A stretch of 64,000 nt of DNA from Gaertneriomyces semiglobifer (GCA_025558075.1 JAHLKF010000008.1:682001-746000), one strand, 5' to 3'. Counted from the stretch's first letter, positions 33,517-47,012 are shown. Numbers and translations are program-made. The notes: generated by a model not told the origin, from the letters alone.

Positions 33517-36149
33517 CTATCCGCTTGGTCTGGGAGGATAAGGGTTTTGGCTGCCCCAAGGACCCGGCGGTCGTGGCGGGGTCTGTTGTTGTGCCCCACC
33601 TTGTTGCATGGGAAAATTGGGTATTTGCTGTGGTGGAAATTGGGGTGGAAATGGTGGACGGGCTCCTTGTGGAGGAAAGTTACCTGGTTGTTGCAGATGA
33701 GGGGGTAGTGGCGGTCTATTCCATCCTTGCTGCGGTCCTGGTCGCGGCGGATACGGCATTTGACCAGGAGGCGGACGACCATACATGTTTTGGGGAAGGC
33801 CTGTTACTCCAGCTGGCGGAGGTGGTCCAGTGGCTTGTGCCATTGGCGGCATCGGTGGCCTATTCCACTGCTGCTGCTGTTGCTGTTGTTGTTGTTGTTG
33901 AGGTTGAGAGGGCGGCGGCTGCATAGGTAGCGGGGGCCCATTCCATCCAGGCGGAGGCGGCGGACGATTCCATGGTTGCTGCGGTGGCGCACCGTACGGC
34001 ATTGGCTGCGGAGGTCGCATATTACCTGGCATTTGGCCTGGATATGGTGGACCTTGAGGAACCAATGCTTGACGAGAGGGGTGAACCGCACCAGCACCCA
34101 TCCCAGCCGCTGGCGGTGAAGGACGGTTCATTGTCGGTGGAAACGGCCCAGCTTGCCCAGGGCCAGAAAATTGCTGATTTTGATTGAACGATTGTTGCGG
34201 CAATCCCTCTCTTCCCAGCCCAGGTAGGGCGCCTGGCGTCTGACCCATTCCCGCGGCACTACCGCCAGTACGCGCGGAATTGTCTCGGTTGCTCCAACTA
34301 CCTCCCAAACCTGGCACCGTGCTGCCTAATCCGGGCAGTCCACTGGTCGCATGCCAATCATTACCGCCATCATCCTCGTCGCCGTCTTCTTCATGCCCTG
34401 CAGTACCGTTGGATACCTCTTTGACACCGCTCTCCGCCTCACCTGGCCGGCACCTCGTCCAAAATCGGGTGGTGTGATCATTGCTTCCAGACACAAGGAT
34501 GTGTCCCATTGGATGCCAGTCCAATGCAAATACCGACGACTCATGGGCAGTAGGAATGGCAGCTACATGGTGATCAATGCCCACATGCCAATACATGATT
34601 GACCCGTCAGAGCCACCAGATGCAAATAATGATTCGTGATGTGGGTGCCACGCCACAGCTTGTACGTCACGCACGTATCAGTCACGGAACAGAACACAGA
34701 ACACACTGAAATCATTGGTACTCACATTGCACATCCTTTTTATGTCCTCGAAAGCTCTGCAATTCCCTCATCGTACGAATGTCGAAAACACGTAACAGTT
34801 GGTCCCGAGAGGCCGTGACTAGCCAATTGCCGTTCTTATTCCATTCAATTCCTAGAATGGTATTTTTATGTCCGTGCCTAATGGACCAACAATCGTTGAG
34901 AACAGTGGACACGATGAGAAGCACGACTGCGAAACGTACAATGTTGACAAGGCCTTGCCCGTTTTGGGATCCCACAGCTTGGCAAGGTTATCTTTACTAC
35001 CGCTTGCGAGAAGACCCTTGGTCGGATGCCAGTCCAAACATTTGACATCCCAACCATGGCCTGTTAGCGTGCGTTCTTCTATGGCATCAGCAAAGCTCCA
35101 AATCTTAATTGTTCCGTCGTCAGAACAACTCGCGTACTTGGCATCGGTAGGGGAAAAGGTCAGATCCCGGACCGTTTCTTTATGTGCGGTAAACGCTTTG
35201 AGGTTGTTCATGTTCGATTGCCAATACTTGATGACACCGCTATCATCACCGGTAATCAACCAAGTATCATTGTGAGACCATGTCATTGTTCGCACAGCTG
35301 AGTCGTGTGCTTGAAGGATAGTCTCAAAGTTGAAGGTCAAGCCATTCCATAACGTGAACTCTCCCGATGATGCGCCTGTTATCAGGCGCCGACCTTCGGG
35401 TGTCCACTGATGTTGAAGGTGGACATCAGTTCCACTGTTACGTAAAAGGTTCTGATGCGCGAACAACGTACCCGGACTGCATTGATGGGACATCTTATTT
35501 TGTTAGTAGAAGTATGTACGAATTTCGTGCACAGGGAAGTTGCGTAGTTGCTAGTGTAGGCGAATGGCGGCTGGATCTAAGGTGAGATGATACAAAGATA
35601 AGCAACTGCAGGCGTAGAACACTGGTGACCGGCGGCAGGTACAAGCATCTCTGTTGCTTATCTTCTACGACCTCTTCCATAACTGCCATATAATTACTTA
35701 CATTAAGAATATAGTTTACATCCGGCACAATGCTGGAATAATCTTTCCAATTTCTTTGCAGGGCTCTGTCCTTCGAGTCAATGTGAATTGTTAGAGGTTG
35801 AGCTGCCTGTGCAAAGTTCAAACCTAGAGTGTACCTCCAACCATTTCATCAGCACGCTGTTATAATCAACGGTACGCCTCTGAATTGCTTTCCTCCCACG
35901 TTTCTCAACGACATCTGCTCCCCTTGGCGGCATTGGTGAGTTGTATGGTGAATTAGAATGCCCTTGATGCATATTTGGACCGACTCCACCGACCCCAGAC
36001 GCGCCGGGGAACCGTCGAAAGGGATGATGCTGGGTGGTGGCCATGGCTGCTTTCCAAATAGTCCGCACGCCTAACGGTCCAACGCTGTGCGGGATAACCA
36101 GCGTCTGAGGAGGTGGATCTGCGTTGGGATTATTATTTTTACCTGACAT
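33517..36149 (-). CDS. WDR33: Cleavage/polyadenylation WD40 factor (WDR33/Pfs2)
   Basis: A CPSF/CPF subunit that helps recognise the AAUAAA poly(A) signal. The N-terminal exon (36149) holds [15 protein letters not shown] as in WDR33. The WD40 ring contains [150 protein letters not shown] and [15 protein letters not shown]. The C-terminal third is Pro/Gly/Gln-rich with a Q11 run, resembling the long WDR33 tail rather than the short yeast Pfs2. Several introns. Secure. Confidence 0.95.
33869..33901. repeat. CAG/CAA repeat coding Q11 in WDR33
   Basis: Eleven consecutive CTG/TTG triplets on the plus strand, read as CAA/CAG (Gln) in the minus-strand WDR33 gene; mixed codons imply a stable, old tract. 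Confidence 0.9.
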
Positions 36150-36323
36150 GAATCTTCGAAGGCAACCGTGCTCCGTGGTGTTGGGTCACGTGACATACAA
36201 ATCCGAGGGTCTAAGGCTCTGGGACTGCGTTAACCTCACACGAAGTCATGTTATTATTATTGTAACGTATCCAGACCCTAAATTCACTCTCAGAGGTCCT
36301 GTCCCATGCCGCCCTATCTGACA

Positions 36324-39284
36324 CTACCGCTTTCGTTTGAACCTCTCCTTGGCACCTAAGCTTTCTCCTGTCGCTACCTCCCCATTTTGTACTTTCTCGG
36401 CTAATCCTCCAAAAACAGCCTTGGGGACGGATGGTGTATCGAGTGCTTCCATGTCCACATCCATGTTTCGGGTTTCGGCACTATCAGTTCCCTCGTTCTC
36501 GTCTTCACTCTCCGAGTCTGATTCAATTGCAATTTCATCAGGATTGATTCCATTATCAGCCTGACCGTCACCAGAAAGGGTATCTTGGTGTACCTTCTCA
36601 GTCGTCTCAGCCCGTACAAACCCTACTACCCGAGTATTCTCTCTTTCCTTCTCCTTCATCGCTTCCATTTCAAGTTCGGCCATTGACGTGGGTTCCTTCG
36701 ATTCCGTTACAGCCACATTCTGTCCACTCAATAACTGCCTTCCAATCCCACTTACAGTACCTCCCCATTTAGCGATTACTCCTCTCTTCACTCTCAGCAT
36801 CTCTCTTACACTCTCCTCACTTCCCCAGCGCACCTCCCACTCCATCCACCGCTTCCAAAACGCCTCGTCAACTTTCGGGTCACACATCTGACTTGCATAA
36901 ATAAACACCGCCCGTGCACGATCGATTTCGCCCAGTGAAGTCTCCATCTCGATAAACCGCACTGAAAACTCCACGGAGAACTTGTCTGGAAGCGTGGATA
37001 TTGCGCGTTCGTAGATTTCCCGCGTTGATGGCAATCCAAAGAATTGAGTTGCCTTCTCAATGTAGATCCGATATATTTCCGGTTTATCGCTGTCCGCCAC
37101 GGCAGAAGTGGCGCGATCGTAAATCCGCAAAGCGTGCCGCGTCATTCCATAATCCTCCTCGTACTTGGCATACATCAAGTACAAACTTTTGGCAAATTTC
37201 GCCGGACAATTCAAGAGGGCATGCTCAAACAAGTCCCTGGTACGCTCTACCTTCTCCCCTTTATAGCGCTGGACGAACTTCGTCAGGTACACGTTCCAAA
37301 TCTCAAATGCCAGCGGGTATCCGAACACTTCTACGCCACGTTCATACACTTTGTAACTCTCTTCAAAGAAGCGATGTGTCTCCAGGAACAGGGCATAATT
37401 CATGATTGTCTGTGGCGTGGCAATCTTCAATTCGAGAATCCGGTCGTACACTGCCCGAGTGCTCTCCAGACTTCCTAATGCTTCTTCGAGATCCACATAA
37501 TGGCTCCATAACTTTAGTGATTTAAACACGCGCAGCTGCACATCTTTGGTTTCATCTCCGTATCGTATGCTGTTATGGAACGCAACATTTCCTCGAGGAG
37601 GTGTGGTTGCTCGTCCCATGACTTCAACTGCCGCCTCATAGCTCTCGCAACGCAATTCAAAGTCTGCGTAAGCACACCACACCTCTGCTAATTCATCTAC
37701 TTTTTTGAAATTAACACACACCGCTTTATCGAAGACTCCTCGCGCGGAGTCGATCTCATTTAAAGACTCGTAGTACTGTGCATAATGAATCCACAACTGA
37801 TGGAATTTCCCTACAGCCCGTTTGGGATGAATCACCGTTGTCGCTTTGTGATATGTCTCCAGCACGCTTTTTCTGTCTTCTCGGTCTTTGAAGATCTGGA
37901 CTCGGTTCTCCCATTCCACCACATTCTGCGGGTTTTGTCTCAACCATACATCATTAACCAACACCGGTCGTCGCTCCATCAGTTTCTCAAACCTCTTCAA
38001 TCGCAAGTCGATGTCAATTTCGTCGTACGTCGTGGTGCCGTCTTGAACTTGTTGCATGGTACGAGTCAAGATCATTTCTTCCATGGCCGCGTAAGCGTCA
38101 AACAGAAGCGAGAAATCGCGGACGGTGGTGACGGATGCGAGCGCTTCTTCGTAAATATCCCGGGCAACGTCAAATTGAGATTGGAGCATGTAGTATTTAG
38201 CCAAGGCATTCCACAAACGGCCGACTTGATCGGTAAAGCGGGCAATACCGGTCCGGATAAGACGGTCAGCGTTCAGCGTGATATGATTGCTGCTTTTGTT
38301 TGTGATGCTGTTGGCTCCAGCGCCATGACTATTTACACCCTGGTTCTCCTCGTCCTCATCTTCGTCATCAATCTCAGGAGATTCAGTTACGAGCTCACAC
38401 AACTCCATCCATAGCTGGAACTCTGTTTTCCCTCTTTTTGACTCGAATTTCGGTGTCTCCAGCACTTTCGCCAGTATTCTTGCGGCCTCCGCAATGCGTG
38501 GCGGGTCCAAGCCTTTCAGCACCGAAACAAAGTCCTCCGCGGCGTTGGGCTCGAGTTGCAGGTATCGCCTCCATATTCGCACGACGGTTTCCCCACCAAT
38601 GCGCTCCACAAACTTTAGGTACAATTCCCATATTGCACCATGCTGGGTAATAGGGAGCGACCGCAATGCACGATCAAAGATGCGGCGGCCTTCAGAGAAG
38701 CGATGGGGTTGCTCCATCATGAACTCGCAATACATTTTCCATATAACGGGGTACTTATTGCAAAGGACCAAGCACCTCTCAAAACACGCTTTAACATTGG
38801 CCCATTCACTGTGAGTGGGTGGTAGTTTGCACTTCCGCATTCCAGATGTGGTTCTGGTCGAGGAAAACAATGTGCTGACTCGGAGATCGAGATAAGCTTT
38901 CCATAGCTTGTAACTCCCGGGAAGTTCACGGGTGGCCCGTTCGTAAATGAATACACGGTGCGCGAGAGATGCGGTGCGCTTGTGGTTGATGTAACGCAGC
39001 CAGACCTTAACAGAATACGGGTTCCGCAAGCATTCCTCTTCGTGAACGATGTCATCTGCGGAGACAAGCGTAAAGTAGTACTTTCGAAGAACAAGATATC
39101 GCTCTTTCTCTTGCTCGTCCATGTCTTTGGTGGTATCGTCGAGTAACCCATCATGATCGGTGTCTGGGACAACTGAAACGTCCATCACAGTATCGTCCTC
39201 ATTGTCTTCATCCAGCTTTGCCTTCTTAGCACTCGGCGGAGTGTGGCCCCTTGCCCTATTCAGCAGCTGCCTCAAGTGATTCAT
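36324..39284 (-). CDS. SYF1: Pre-mRNA splicing factor SYF1 (XAB2), HAT-repeat protein
   Basis: An intronless 986-aa protein of the Prp19/NTC spliceosome complex. The HAT/TPR-like repeats follow SYF1 order: EECLRNPYSVKVWLRYINHK, ELPGSYKLWKAYLDLR, IWKMYCEFMMEQ, RIFDRALRSLPITQHGAIWE, GIARFTDQVGRLWNALAKYY, ARDIYEEALASVTTVRDFSL, RRPVLVNDVWLRQNPQNVVE, VCVNFKKVDELAEVWCAYAD, KSLKLWSHYVDLEEALGSLE, TRAVYDRILELKIATPQTIM and DRARAVFIYASQMCDP. The tail has an acidic/serine block and PKAVFGGLAEKVQ, the conserved XAB2 end. An acidic insert lies after DRILAKV...LWMELCELV. It is divergent from NAM9, with 257 bp between. Lack of introns in so large a gene is notable here. Confidence 0.95.
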   Translation of the reverse strand: MNHLRQLLNRARGHTPPSAKKAKLDEDNEDDTVMDVSVVPDTDHDGLLDDTTKDMDEQEKERYLVLRKYYFTLVSADDIVHEEECLRNPYSVKVWLRYINHKRTASLAHRVFIYERATRELPGSYKLWKAYLDLRVSTLFSSTRTTSGMRKCKLPPTHSEWANVKACFERCLVLCNKYPVIWKMYCEFMMEQPHRFSEGRRIFDRALRSLPITQHGAIWELYLKFVERIGGETVVRIWRRYLQLEPNAAEDFVSVLKGLDPPRIAEAARILAKVLETPKFESKRGKTEFQLWMELCELVTESPEIDDEDEDEENQGVNSHGAGANSITNKSSNHITLNADRLIRTGIARFTDQVGRLWNALAKYYMLQSQFDVARDIYEEALASVTTVRDFSLLFDAYAAMEEMILTRTMQQVQDGTTTYDEIDIDLRLKRFEKLMERRPVLVNDVWLRQNPQNVVEWENRVQIFKDREDRKSVLETYHKATTVIHPKRAVGKFHQLWIHYAQYYESLNEIDSARGVFDKAVCVNFKKVDELAEVWCAYADFELRCESYEAAVEVMGRATTPPRGNVAFHNSIRYGDETKDVQLRVFKSLKLWSHYVDLEEALGSLESTRAVYDRILELKIATPQTIMNYALFLETHRFFEESYKVYERGVEVFGYPLAFEIWNVYLTKFVQRYKGEKVERTRDLFEHALLNCPAKFAKSLYLMYAKYEEDYGMTRHALRIYDRATSAVADSDKPEIYRIYIEKATQFFGLPSTREIYERAISTLPDKFSVEFSVRFIEMETSLGEIDRARAVFIYASQMCDPKVDEAFWKRWMEWEVRWGSEESVREMLRVKRGVIAKWGGTVSGIGRQLLSGQNVAVTESKEPTSMAELEMEAMKEKERENTRVVGFVRAETTEKVHQDTLSGDGQADNGINPDEIAIESDSESEDENEGTDSAETRNMDVDMEALDTPSVPKAVFGGLAEKVQNGEVATGESLGAKERFKRKR

Positions 39285-39541
39285 GTGCTTATGATGATAC
39301 CGGGCTACGAGGGATTGGTGGTATGGGAGTCCTAATGTTCATCGAAATGGGCGATCTGCCAAATTGAACGCACCGAGGAACAACGGGAGGCCTGGGGTTA
39401 AAACCCTACTTAAATTACGAGGCTTGCCTAATCCGTTGTCCACGTGACACGCCGACTGGCCTTGGGAGGAATTCGCAGTGCTGGCATCCAACGACAACAT
39501 TCCGAGATAGTTCAGGAAGCACGAACGAGCAGAGCTCCAAA

Positions 39542-40605
39542 ATGCCGGGACGGGTTGCGAGATGGAAGGTATGCTGCGAGTTCTGAACTGTGGTTGCGGC
39601 TTTTTTTTGCATAGATCGTTTTGGTAATCCCCGTCGGTATTTTTTCAGGTGAAGGAGCCGTTTGCTCCTCACAAATCGCTCATCCGTATGTCATGGAACA
39701 AATATAATCTTTACAACCTCGCTACTCGTACTCGCACACCGGATGTTTCTCGCCAGTCCGTTTTTGCTCAAAAGTGGGCGGCCAAACGTGATCTGCGCTC
39801 ATACCACTGCCCAAACATCACTGAACGACAACTCATCAAGAGGCATTGGGCTACCCGCCTCCCTATGCAGCAATTTACTAAAGCAGAATGGGAGCGTGTT
39901 CCCCCTGTACAGGCCCTTGCTTTTGCCGAATTGGAAAGACGGTTGGATGTAGTCGTGTTCCGATGCCATTTTGCAAGCTCCATTTGGGAGGCGCGAATGG
40001 CTGTTGTCAGAGGGAACGTATGGGTGAATGGTGAAAAGTGCCCTTTCCCCGCACGAAGACTGGCGGATGGCGATATGATAACTGTCAACCCGAACATTGT
40101 GCCGACATTGGCATTGCCCGGATCGGAGCCTACGATGGCGGACAACGCTGGGGAAGAAGTTGCGGAAAAAGAGGAAGCACCGGAAGAGAAGAGAATAAAA
40201 CTTAGCCGATCCCAGAGACACCACGTCACCGAACCTCTGAAGTTCAAACCGCATCCATGGATGGCACCGCATATGTTTCTCCCTTCGTATCTTGAAGTCT
40301 CTTACCCCACATGCAGTGCGGTTTTCTTGCGGTCACCACTCCCACAACCGGATGAGGTAGAAGTCCCGTCGCCATTCCCACCAGAGTCGCACCAACTTGT
40401 GTACGAGTGGTACACAAATATTTATAAACGCAATCCCACAATCAAAACGAATGCTGATCTGATGCCAGGAATTGTAATTGAGGGATGCAATGTAACCCTC
40501 AAACCAAAGTTTGCTCAAATTCGCAGAAGAGAGGATCTAGAACGACGACGAGAGGTGAGAAGGATCAAGGATGAGAAGTCCAGGAAGCAACCTGTTGCAG
40601 CATAG
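39542..40605 (+). CDS. NAM9: Mitochondrial small-subunit ribosomal protein uS4m (NAM9)
   Basis: A mitoribosomal S4 homologue. A nine-codon first exon (MPGRVARWK, ATG at 39542) is joined by a GTATGC...TTTCAG intron to VKEPFAPHKSLIRMSWNKYN. The S4 RNA-binding domain is seen at LERRLDVVVFRCHFASSIWE, ARMAVVRGNVWVNGEKC and LADGDMITVNP. C-terminal parts include KFKPHPWMAPHMFLPSYLEV and a basic REDLERRREVRRIKDEKS end. Residues 160-190 are an acidic insert. This layout matches yeast Nam9 and its fungal orthologues more than bacterial S4. About 330 aa. Confidence 0.9.
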
Positions 40606-41005
40606 AGACCTGGGTCAGAAGTAGTTCGGCTAGTTGTTATGTAGTACTGTCGGCCCGTTTTTATTTTATTGTCTGCGTCCCGAGGTTCTACTGGGAGGTC
40701 TGCCCTAAGAGTCTCTGGTCTACGGACGTTCCTTCAGATAAATACTATTATAAAAGCCTACATTTCAGGAAGGCTAGTAATCAAAATTACAGAGGAGTTC
40801 GGTCTCTGCCGTTATGATAGGCTCAGGCATAACCCAAATTATTCCCCGTCAACTGATTCGTAGCCGCACGGATCGCCCACTTGGAGATTGTTGTTAATCG
40901 ACGGGATCAGTTACTCATCTCGGGATACGTCGAAGGCTTGAGGAGAGAGTCAAGGCTACATGTCAAGCCTTGGCGTCGGTATTCAACGACGGCTGGGTCG
41001 GAAGA
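40606..41005. other. Convergent spacer
   Basis: 400 bp between the NAM9 stop and the RPC17 stop. Short frames only; no gene or RNA seen. Confidence 0.5.
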
Positions 41006-41437
41006 TCATGCAACCTCCATTGCATCTGCCTCACCTTCTGCTGCGGGTACAGGTTCTGTATAAGGCAGCAGTTCGGTGATTTTGGCAACCAATTCAGCCT
41101 GCTGCTCCTCGGTCAACCGTCGTTCACATTGTTCGATCAACGGCCACAACTCGGAGAGATTCTTTGGTCGAATATTCAAGATGTTGAGTTCCTCAGCTTT
41201 CATGAGTCCATAGGGTTGGATAAGTTGCTTGAATTGCTGCAGTTGTTCTGGCGTCTGAGCGGATGCTGGTGTCTCGCCGAGGTACTGGCGCACTTCCTGT
41301 TCTATTTCAGCAAGAGGTTGGAGTTTGGTGTCTGTAAAGCCCGTCTCAGAAGCCAGAAGTTGTTGTTGCACTTCATTGAGGAACCAGAATAGTTCGGCAT
41401 TGGGAAGGTGAGAGTCTCGTAACTGTAATACTTCCAT
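41006..41437 (-). CDS. RPC17: RNA polymerase III subunit RPC17/CRCP (Rpb4-like)
   Basis: The stalk subunit of RNA polymerase III (RPC9 in animals), partner of Rpc25. A 143-aa intronless frame: MEVLQLRDSHLPNAELFWFL, NEVQQQLLASE, then TPEQLQQFKQLIQPYGLMKA, EELNILNIRPKNLSELWPLI and EECERRLTEEQQAELVAKIT read as EQCERRLTEEQQ. The LNIRP...ELWPLIEECEERL block is the diagnostic HRDC-like part of Rpb4/RPC9. The acidic Ala/Glu tail is typical. The ATG at 41437 gives the expected N-terminus. Confidence 0.88.
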   Translation of the reverse strand: MEVLQLRDSHLPNAELFWFLNEVQQQLLASETGFTDTKLQPLAEIEQEVRQYLGETPASAQTPEQLQQFKQLIQPYGLMKAEELNILNIRPKNLSELWPLIEQCERRLTEEQQAELVAKITELLPYTEPVPAAEGEADAMEVA

Positions 41438-41665
41438 TGTTCAGGTTCAGCTTGTCTCGTTTGAAGTTGAGAATCCTGTGAATTCTTTTTGGCGCGTTGA
41501 ATCCGACACTTCCGTGAACCAGTCATATGCAAACTACGCAAGTAAAACGGAGACCTTCTTATGTTGACTTCCGTCCAGGTAATTGGGTTCATTCATTGAA
41601 TACGTTTACTGCTTCGATGGAAGCAAATGGACTGCTTGCTGAGAATAATAACTATACACTCTTAT
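41438..41665. other. Spacer between RPC17 and WBP11
   Basis: 228 bp that must hold the RPC17 promoter/leader and the WBP11 3' UTR. No separate gene. Confidence 0.5.
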
Positions 41666-43085
41666 TTACATTAAATCCTTCATTTGCTTCATAAATTCCT
41701 CGTATTCGTCTGTGGCAGTTTTCTTTTTGCCACCGTTGGGCACCATTACTGGAGCAGCAGGCACAGTACTCAGATCAATATTTGTGGCGTTTTCGCCTTC
41801 GTCATCTCCCACATCCGGTGCCGCATTGATCACCATCTTCCCACTTTGCTTAGAAGCCGGCGGCCTGGGTGCAGCCGCTTTGACCGATTTGGTTTTTTTA
41901 CGTAATGCGGCCGGCACAAGCTTTGCGGATTCTGCTTGAAGGTCACGGATGATGGGCGCGGCGGATATGGTGGGTTTGGCGGCTGGTTGTGGTTGTTGTT
42001 GTGGTTGTTGTTGTGGTTGTTGTTGTGGTTGCTGTTGTTGTGGTTGTTGATGGGAGGGCTCCGGTGCTGGATACGGTCGAGCAGGCGGCGGCGCGGCGAA
42101 GTGAGGTAGCATCATAGGTGTTGGAGCGCCAGCGCCAATCGGCATGGGGTGCAGTGGCATATACATATGTGGTGGAGGGAACATCGGAGGTGGTATCATT
42201 CCAGGTATGAACGGCGGTGGCCTGGCAAAGGGTGGAAAGCCAGGATATGCGGCGGGCACCGGTTGTTGATGTAACAAGGGCGGATGTGGTCGTTGTTGTG
42301 GTGTTTGTGACAGTTGCGGTTTGGGTTTGGGCTTTGGCTTTTCAGAGATGTCCTTGGTTTCTGGCAGTTCGATAGTAACATATATTTGTCCCTCGGTTTG
42401 TGGCACAGGACCGTCCGGTACGGGTATATAAGAGAGATCATCGAACTCGGGTATCGTTGGTCGTTCGATTTCGTCTCCCGAATCCTCACGCTTGACTGGG
42501 ATACTATCATCAGACTCGGATCCAGATCCGTCACTACTTTCGTCACTCGATTCATCCGATGCACTTGATTCTGGGTAAGGCACAATTAATGACAAGGATA
42601 ACGTTCGTTCCTTCGTATTGAAAACTCACCGTAATTTACGGGCTTCTTCGGTCCGTGCGGATTGAACGTGGGATGATACCATTTGTATTCAACTTCTTCG
42701 ACTTTCTTCTTCTTAATAGGTACGGCGTCTGGATCAATAGGCGGTAGATTCAGTTGCGATCGTGCTTCGTTAATTTTCCTGAGTCTCTCTTCCAGGCCCT
42801 GACGTTTGGCTCGTAATGTGCGATCTTGTTTTTCCAATTCTCGGACTGACCGTAATTCCTCCAAGAGCTTGGTGGCATCTTTGTTGGCTGTGGTTACTAA
42901 TCGGACCTTTTTGCGTTCCTCCTTATTTTTCTTTAGTTCTCGCTTCCGCTGCTGTTTCCTGTGCGCCTAGATGCCAACAAGAGAATTCAAGCCCATCAGA
43001 ATTCCTTGGCGGGCACTCTAAGCAAAAGCTCACATCCACTCACATCCGCCGGATTGATGGCCTTGCCTGACTTTGTCCTGCCCAT
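41666..43085 (-). CDS. WBP11: WBP11-like pre-mRNA splicing factor
   Basis: A homologue of WW-domain-binding protein 11 (SNP70/NpwBP), a proline-rich splicing factor that binds WW domains. Exon 1 (ATG at 43085) reads MGRTKSGKAINPAD. The next exon has HRKQQRKRELKKNKEERKKV, ELEKQDRTLRAKRQGLEERL, VEYKWYHPTFNPHGPKKP. The large last exon has an acidic Ser/Asp block, long Pro-rich runs (PGFPPFARPPPFIPGMIPPP) and the diagnostic C-terminus LVPAALRKKTK and DEYEEFMKQMKDLM. The order of basic N-terminus, proline middle and EEFMKQM end matches WBP11. A QQQP repeat sits before the C-terminal conserved part. Confidence 0.85.
41985..42049. repeat. 12-bp tandem repeat coding QQQP in WBP11
   Basis: Imperfect tandem copies of GGTTGTTGTTGT on the plus strand encode QPQQQQPQQQPQQQP-type sequence in the minus-strand gene. 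Confidence 0.85.
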
Positions 43086-43379
43086 GTTGCTCAGGGCTTT
43101 CGTAATAGTATCAGAATAATAAAAAGCTTTGATCCTCGCCAAGGAAAATGTACAATTATTTTTCCCAAGATCTGTGAATAGTTAAGTCGCAAGTCACTGA
43201 TACGGAAGATGCGAAGTCTGCCGAGATAAGCGCGCATCTCGAGTTGCTGATGAACGAGCGAGTTTACAAGGGAACAGCAGCCAGGCGAAGGGGGGGAAGT
43301 TAACTGGAAGGTTAGCAGAGTGGGTTCCGTCTCTTGATATCAGCCAGATACAAATCACACAAAGTAGCAGCAGCAGTCA

Positions 43380-44471
43380 ATGGCGCAAAGTGCCGTTCAA
43401 TCCATTGCTGGGCTTACGGTTAATTCACTGAGAAACCTATCACTGCACTCAACCGACACCACCACCGATTCTCATCAACGTTACATTCCGACTAAAGCTT
43501 CCGAGTCGCAACTGGTAAGCCATTAGCTCTGCGGCAGTCGCAGCGACCGAAAAAACGGTGGTAACTAGGTTTGCGATATTCAGCAAACAGCACGATCCGT
43601 CATTGTCCCAGCTCTGGACCACGCCACCGGCACACCCGTAGTTCTGAAGCATGTTCAAAACCCTCAGACGGCCGCTCAAGAAAAAGCTGTTCTTCGACGG
43701 CTTGCCAATGCACAGATCCCGCATACCTTGACGTTGCTGGACTCTTATACCGGGGAAGATGGTTCCACCGTCCTCGTGTTTCCTACATTGTTACCGTTAA
43801 ATGTGCGCAATCTCGACCTTGTCGCTGTGGCACGTCTAGCCGGTCAGCTTGCCACGGTTTTGGACGGTATCCACAAGCTGAAGATGATCCATACTCAAAT
43901 TGCCGCACAAAATCTGATGCAGGACGACTCGGGGGCACTGGTTTTAATATCCTGGAGTCATGCCCACCTGCTCACCTCTGTGGCCGACGACGCACAACGA
44001 CCGACACTTACAACAGCAGAAGCTGAGCGTGCAACCGCCCCGCTGCCACCAGATTTTGCCGCGCCTGACGTCTATGCTGCTGGTTGCATCGTTGGACAAT
44101 GGCTGGAGCCTTACATACCGGATTGTTCACTCAACTACCTCGGGTCGCGTCTCGTTCGAAAGTCTACCACTACCTACATATCGCGAAAGTTGTTGGATAG
44201 CATGGATGCGCAGCTCATGGGACGAGCAGCGCCTTGGCATCCCGCCGTCTTCCATGCAGCGGATTTACTGAGCAGAATGCTGGATGCAGACGACATTGTC
44301 CGAATAACCGCCGAAGAAATTCTGAGACACCCGTTTATTACTGCGGAGGTGGAAGACTTCCTTGGTACCGATTATCAAACCTACCAGAACGAGTTGGCCA
44401 TGATAGGTTTGCGGGGTGCTGCTCGCTCTTCAGCGATGGAGAGGGAGCCAAGGATTTTTACGCGCGGGTGA
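43380..44471 (+). CDS. Pseudokinase, protein-kinase fold lacking catalytic motifs
   Basis: Two exons: the ATG at 43380 gives MAQSAVQSIAGLTVNSLRNL and RYIPTKASESQL; after an intron (GTAAGC...ATTCAG, 43512 to 43572) the frame continues from QTARSVIVP. The kinase-like body has PVVLKHVQNP (possible VAIK lysine), GQLATVLDGIHKLKMIHTQI, AAQNLM and LVLISW at the catalytic-loop and DFG positions, and a C-lobe end ADLLSRMLDADDIVRITAEE then ILRHPFI. The glycine loop, the HRD Asp and the DFG are all absent (HTQIAAQN; ISW). It is therefore predicted to be catalytically dead. The closest flavour is Cdc7/CaMK-like, but I cannot assign a subfamily. It is convergent with the CaM kinase. Confidence 0.75.
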
Positions 44472-44822
44472 TACTGTCGCAATTGCGGCAATGGGTTCGT
44501 GACAATATGAAGCGCTGCATGCAAAATCAATCCCCGCAGCGCTCTGGCCTTCTCCCCCCTGGTGCCTTCTACTGCCCAAGTAAATTGCGAGTATTGCAAA
44601 GTAGTCCTATATAAGTACCGGCGTAATAGAGCATTTCATGATCTTGCGTACATCTGAGCAATGCTCTCGGTATCCACATCGTAACCTGTAACAACATATT
44701 CTACACACAATTGCTCACAGCCATAGCTGGAGATTTCCCGGCAACTACAATGGCACAGGTTGGGCGGAAAGCACAAACTTCCGGGAAAATATCTATAAAA
44801 ACGGGGTATGAGCTATACCGCA
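44472..44822. other. Convergent spacer between kinases
   Basis: 350 bp. Short frames only; probable overlapping 3' UTRs. Confidence 0.5.
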
Positions 44823-46487
<1,665 letters not shown>

Positions 46488-47012
46488 TCTGAAGACTTTG
46501 ACCACCTACAGGATATGCTCCAAGGTGTACCCAACTGTGGTGTAAGTTGTGTCCGTGGTCGAGGTATGAGAGCATAAACAAAGGTCGCTTTTCAAGAATC
46601 CAAGGGCTGGCGACAGAGTCCCCAGTTTCTTATGTCATGAGATGAGTACAGCCGGCGGCGTGATTTCACGTGAGGGTCATGAGAGGGTCACTGGTCAAGA
46701 GGACTGCTATGGAACTACTGTTTCATTTCTTATTAACCATTTTCCCATCGATGGATGGTGTGTACAGACCTCTAATGGAACAATCACGGCCTGGTGTAAT
46801 GTGGACAATTAAGCAGAGCTCCAAGGATCTATTAAATAGAGTTCACTTCATTGGATACAAATCCCAAACTGATTTTCTATTGAATATTGTATTCGTCCAT
46901 AAATAATCAGGCACACATGCCGACTGCGGACGTCAAGACCGACGGGTGTGCAACCAATGCCGTTGAGCAGCCTTCGACCATGTCACCGAAACCCGGGTTA
47001 TTGGCGCAGGGG
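46488..47012. other. Spacer upstream of CaM kinase
   Basis: 525 bp; AT-rich around 46800-46910. A 79-codon plus-strand frame lacks any recognisable feature. No gene assigned. Confidence 0.45.

Noticed and set aside
33495..34187. Plus-strand Val/Ala-rich frames
   Set aside because: Antisense of the Pro/Gly/Gln-rich WDR33 tail.
46670..46906. 79-codon plus-strand frame
   Set aside because: AT-rich, ordinary composition, no domain or splice context.
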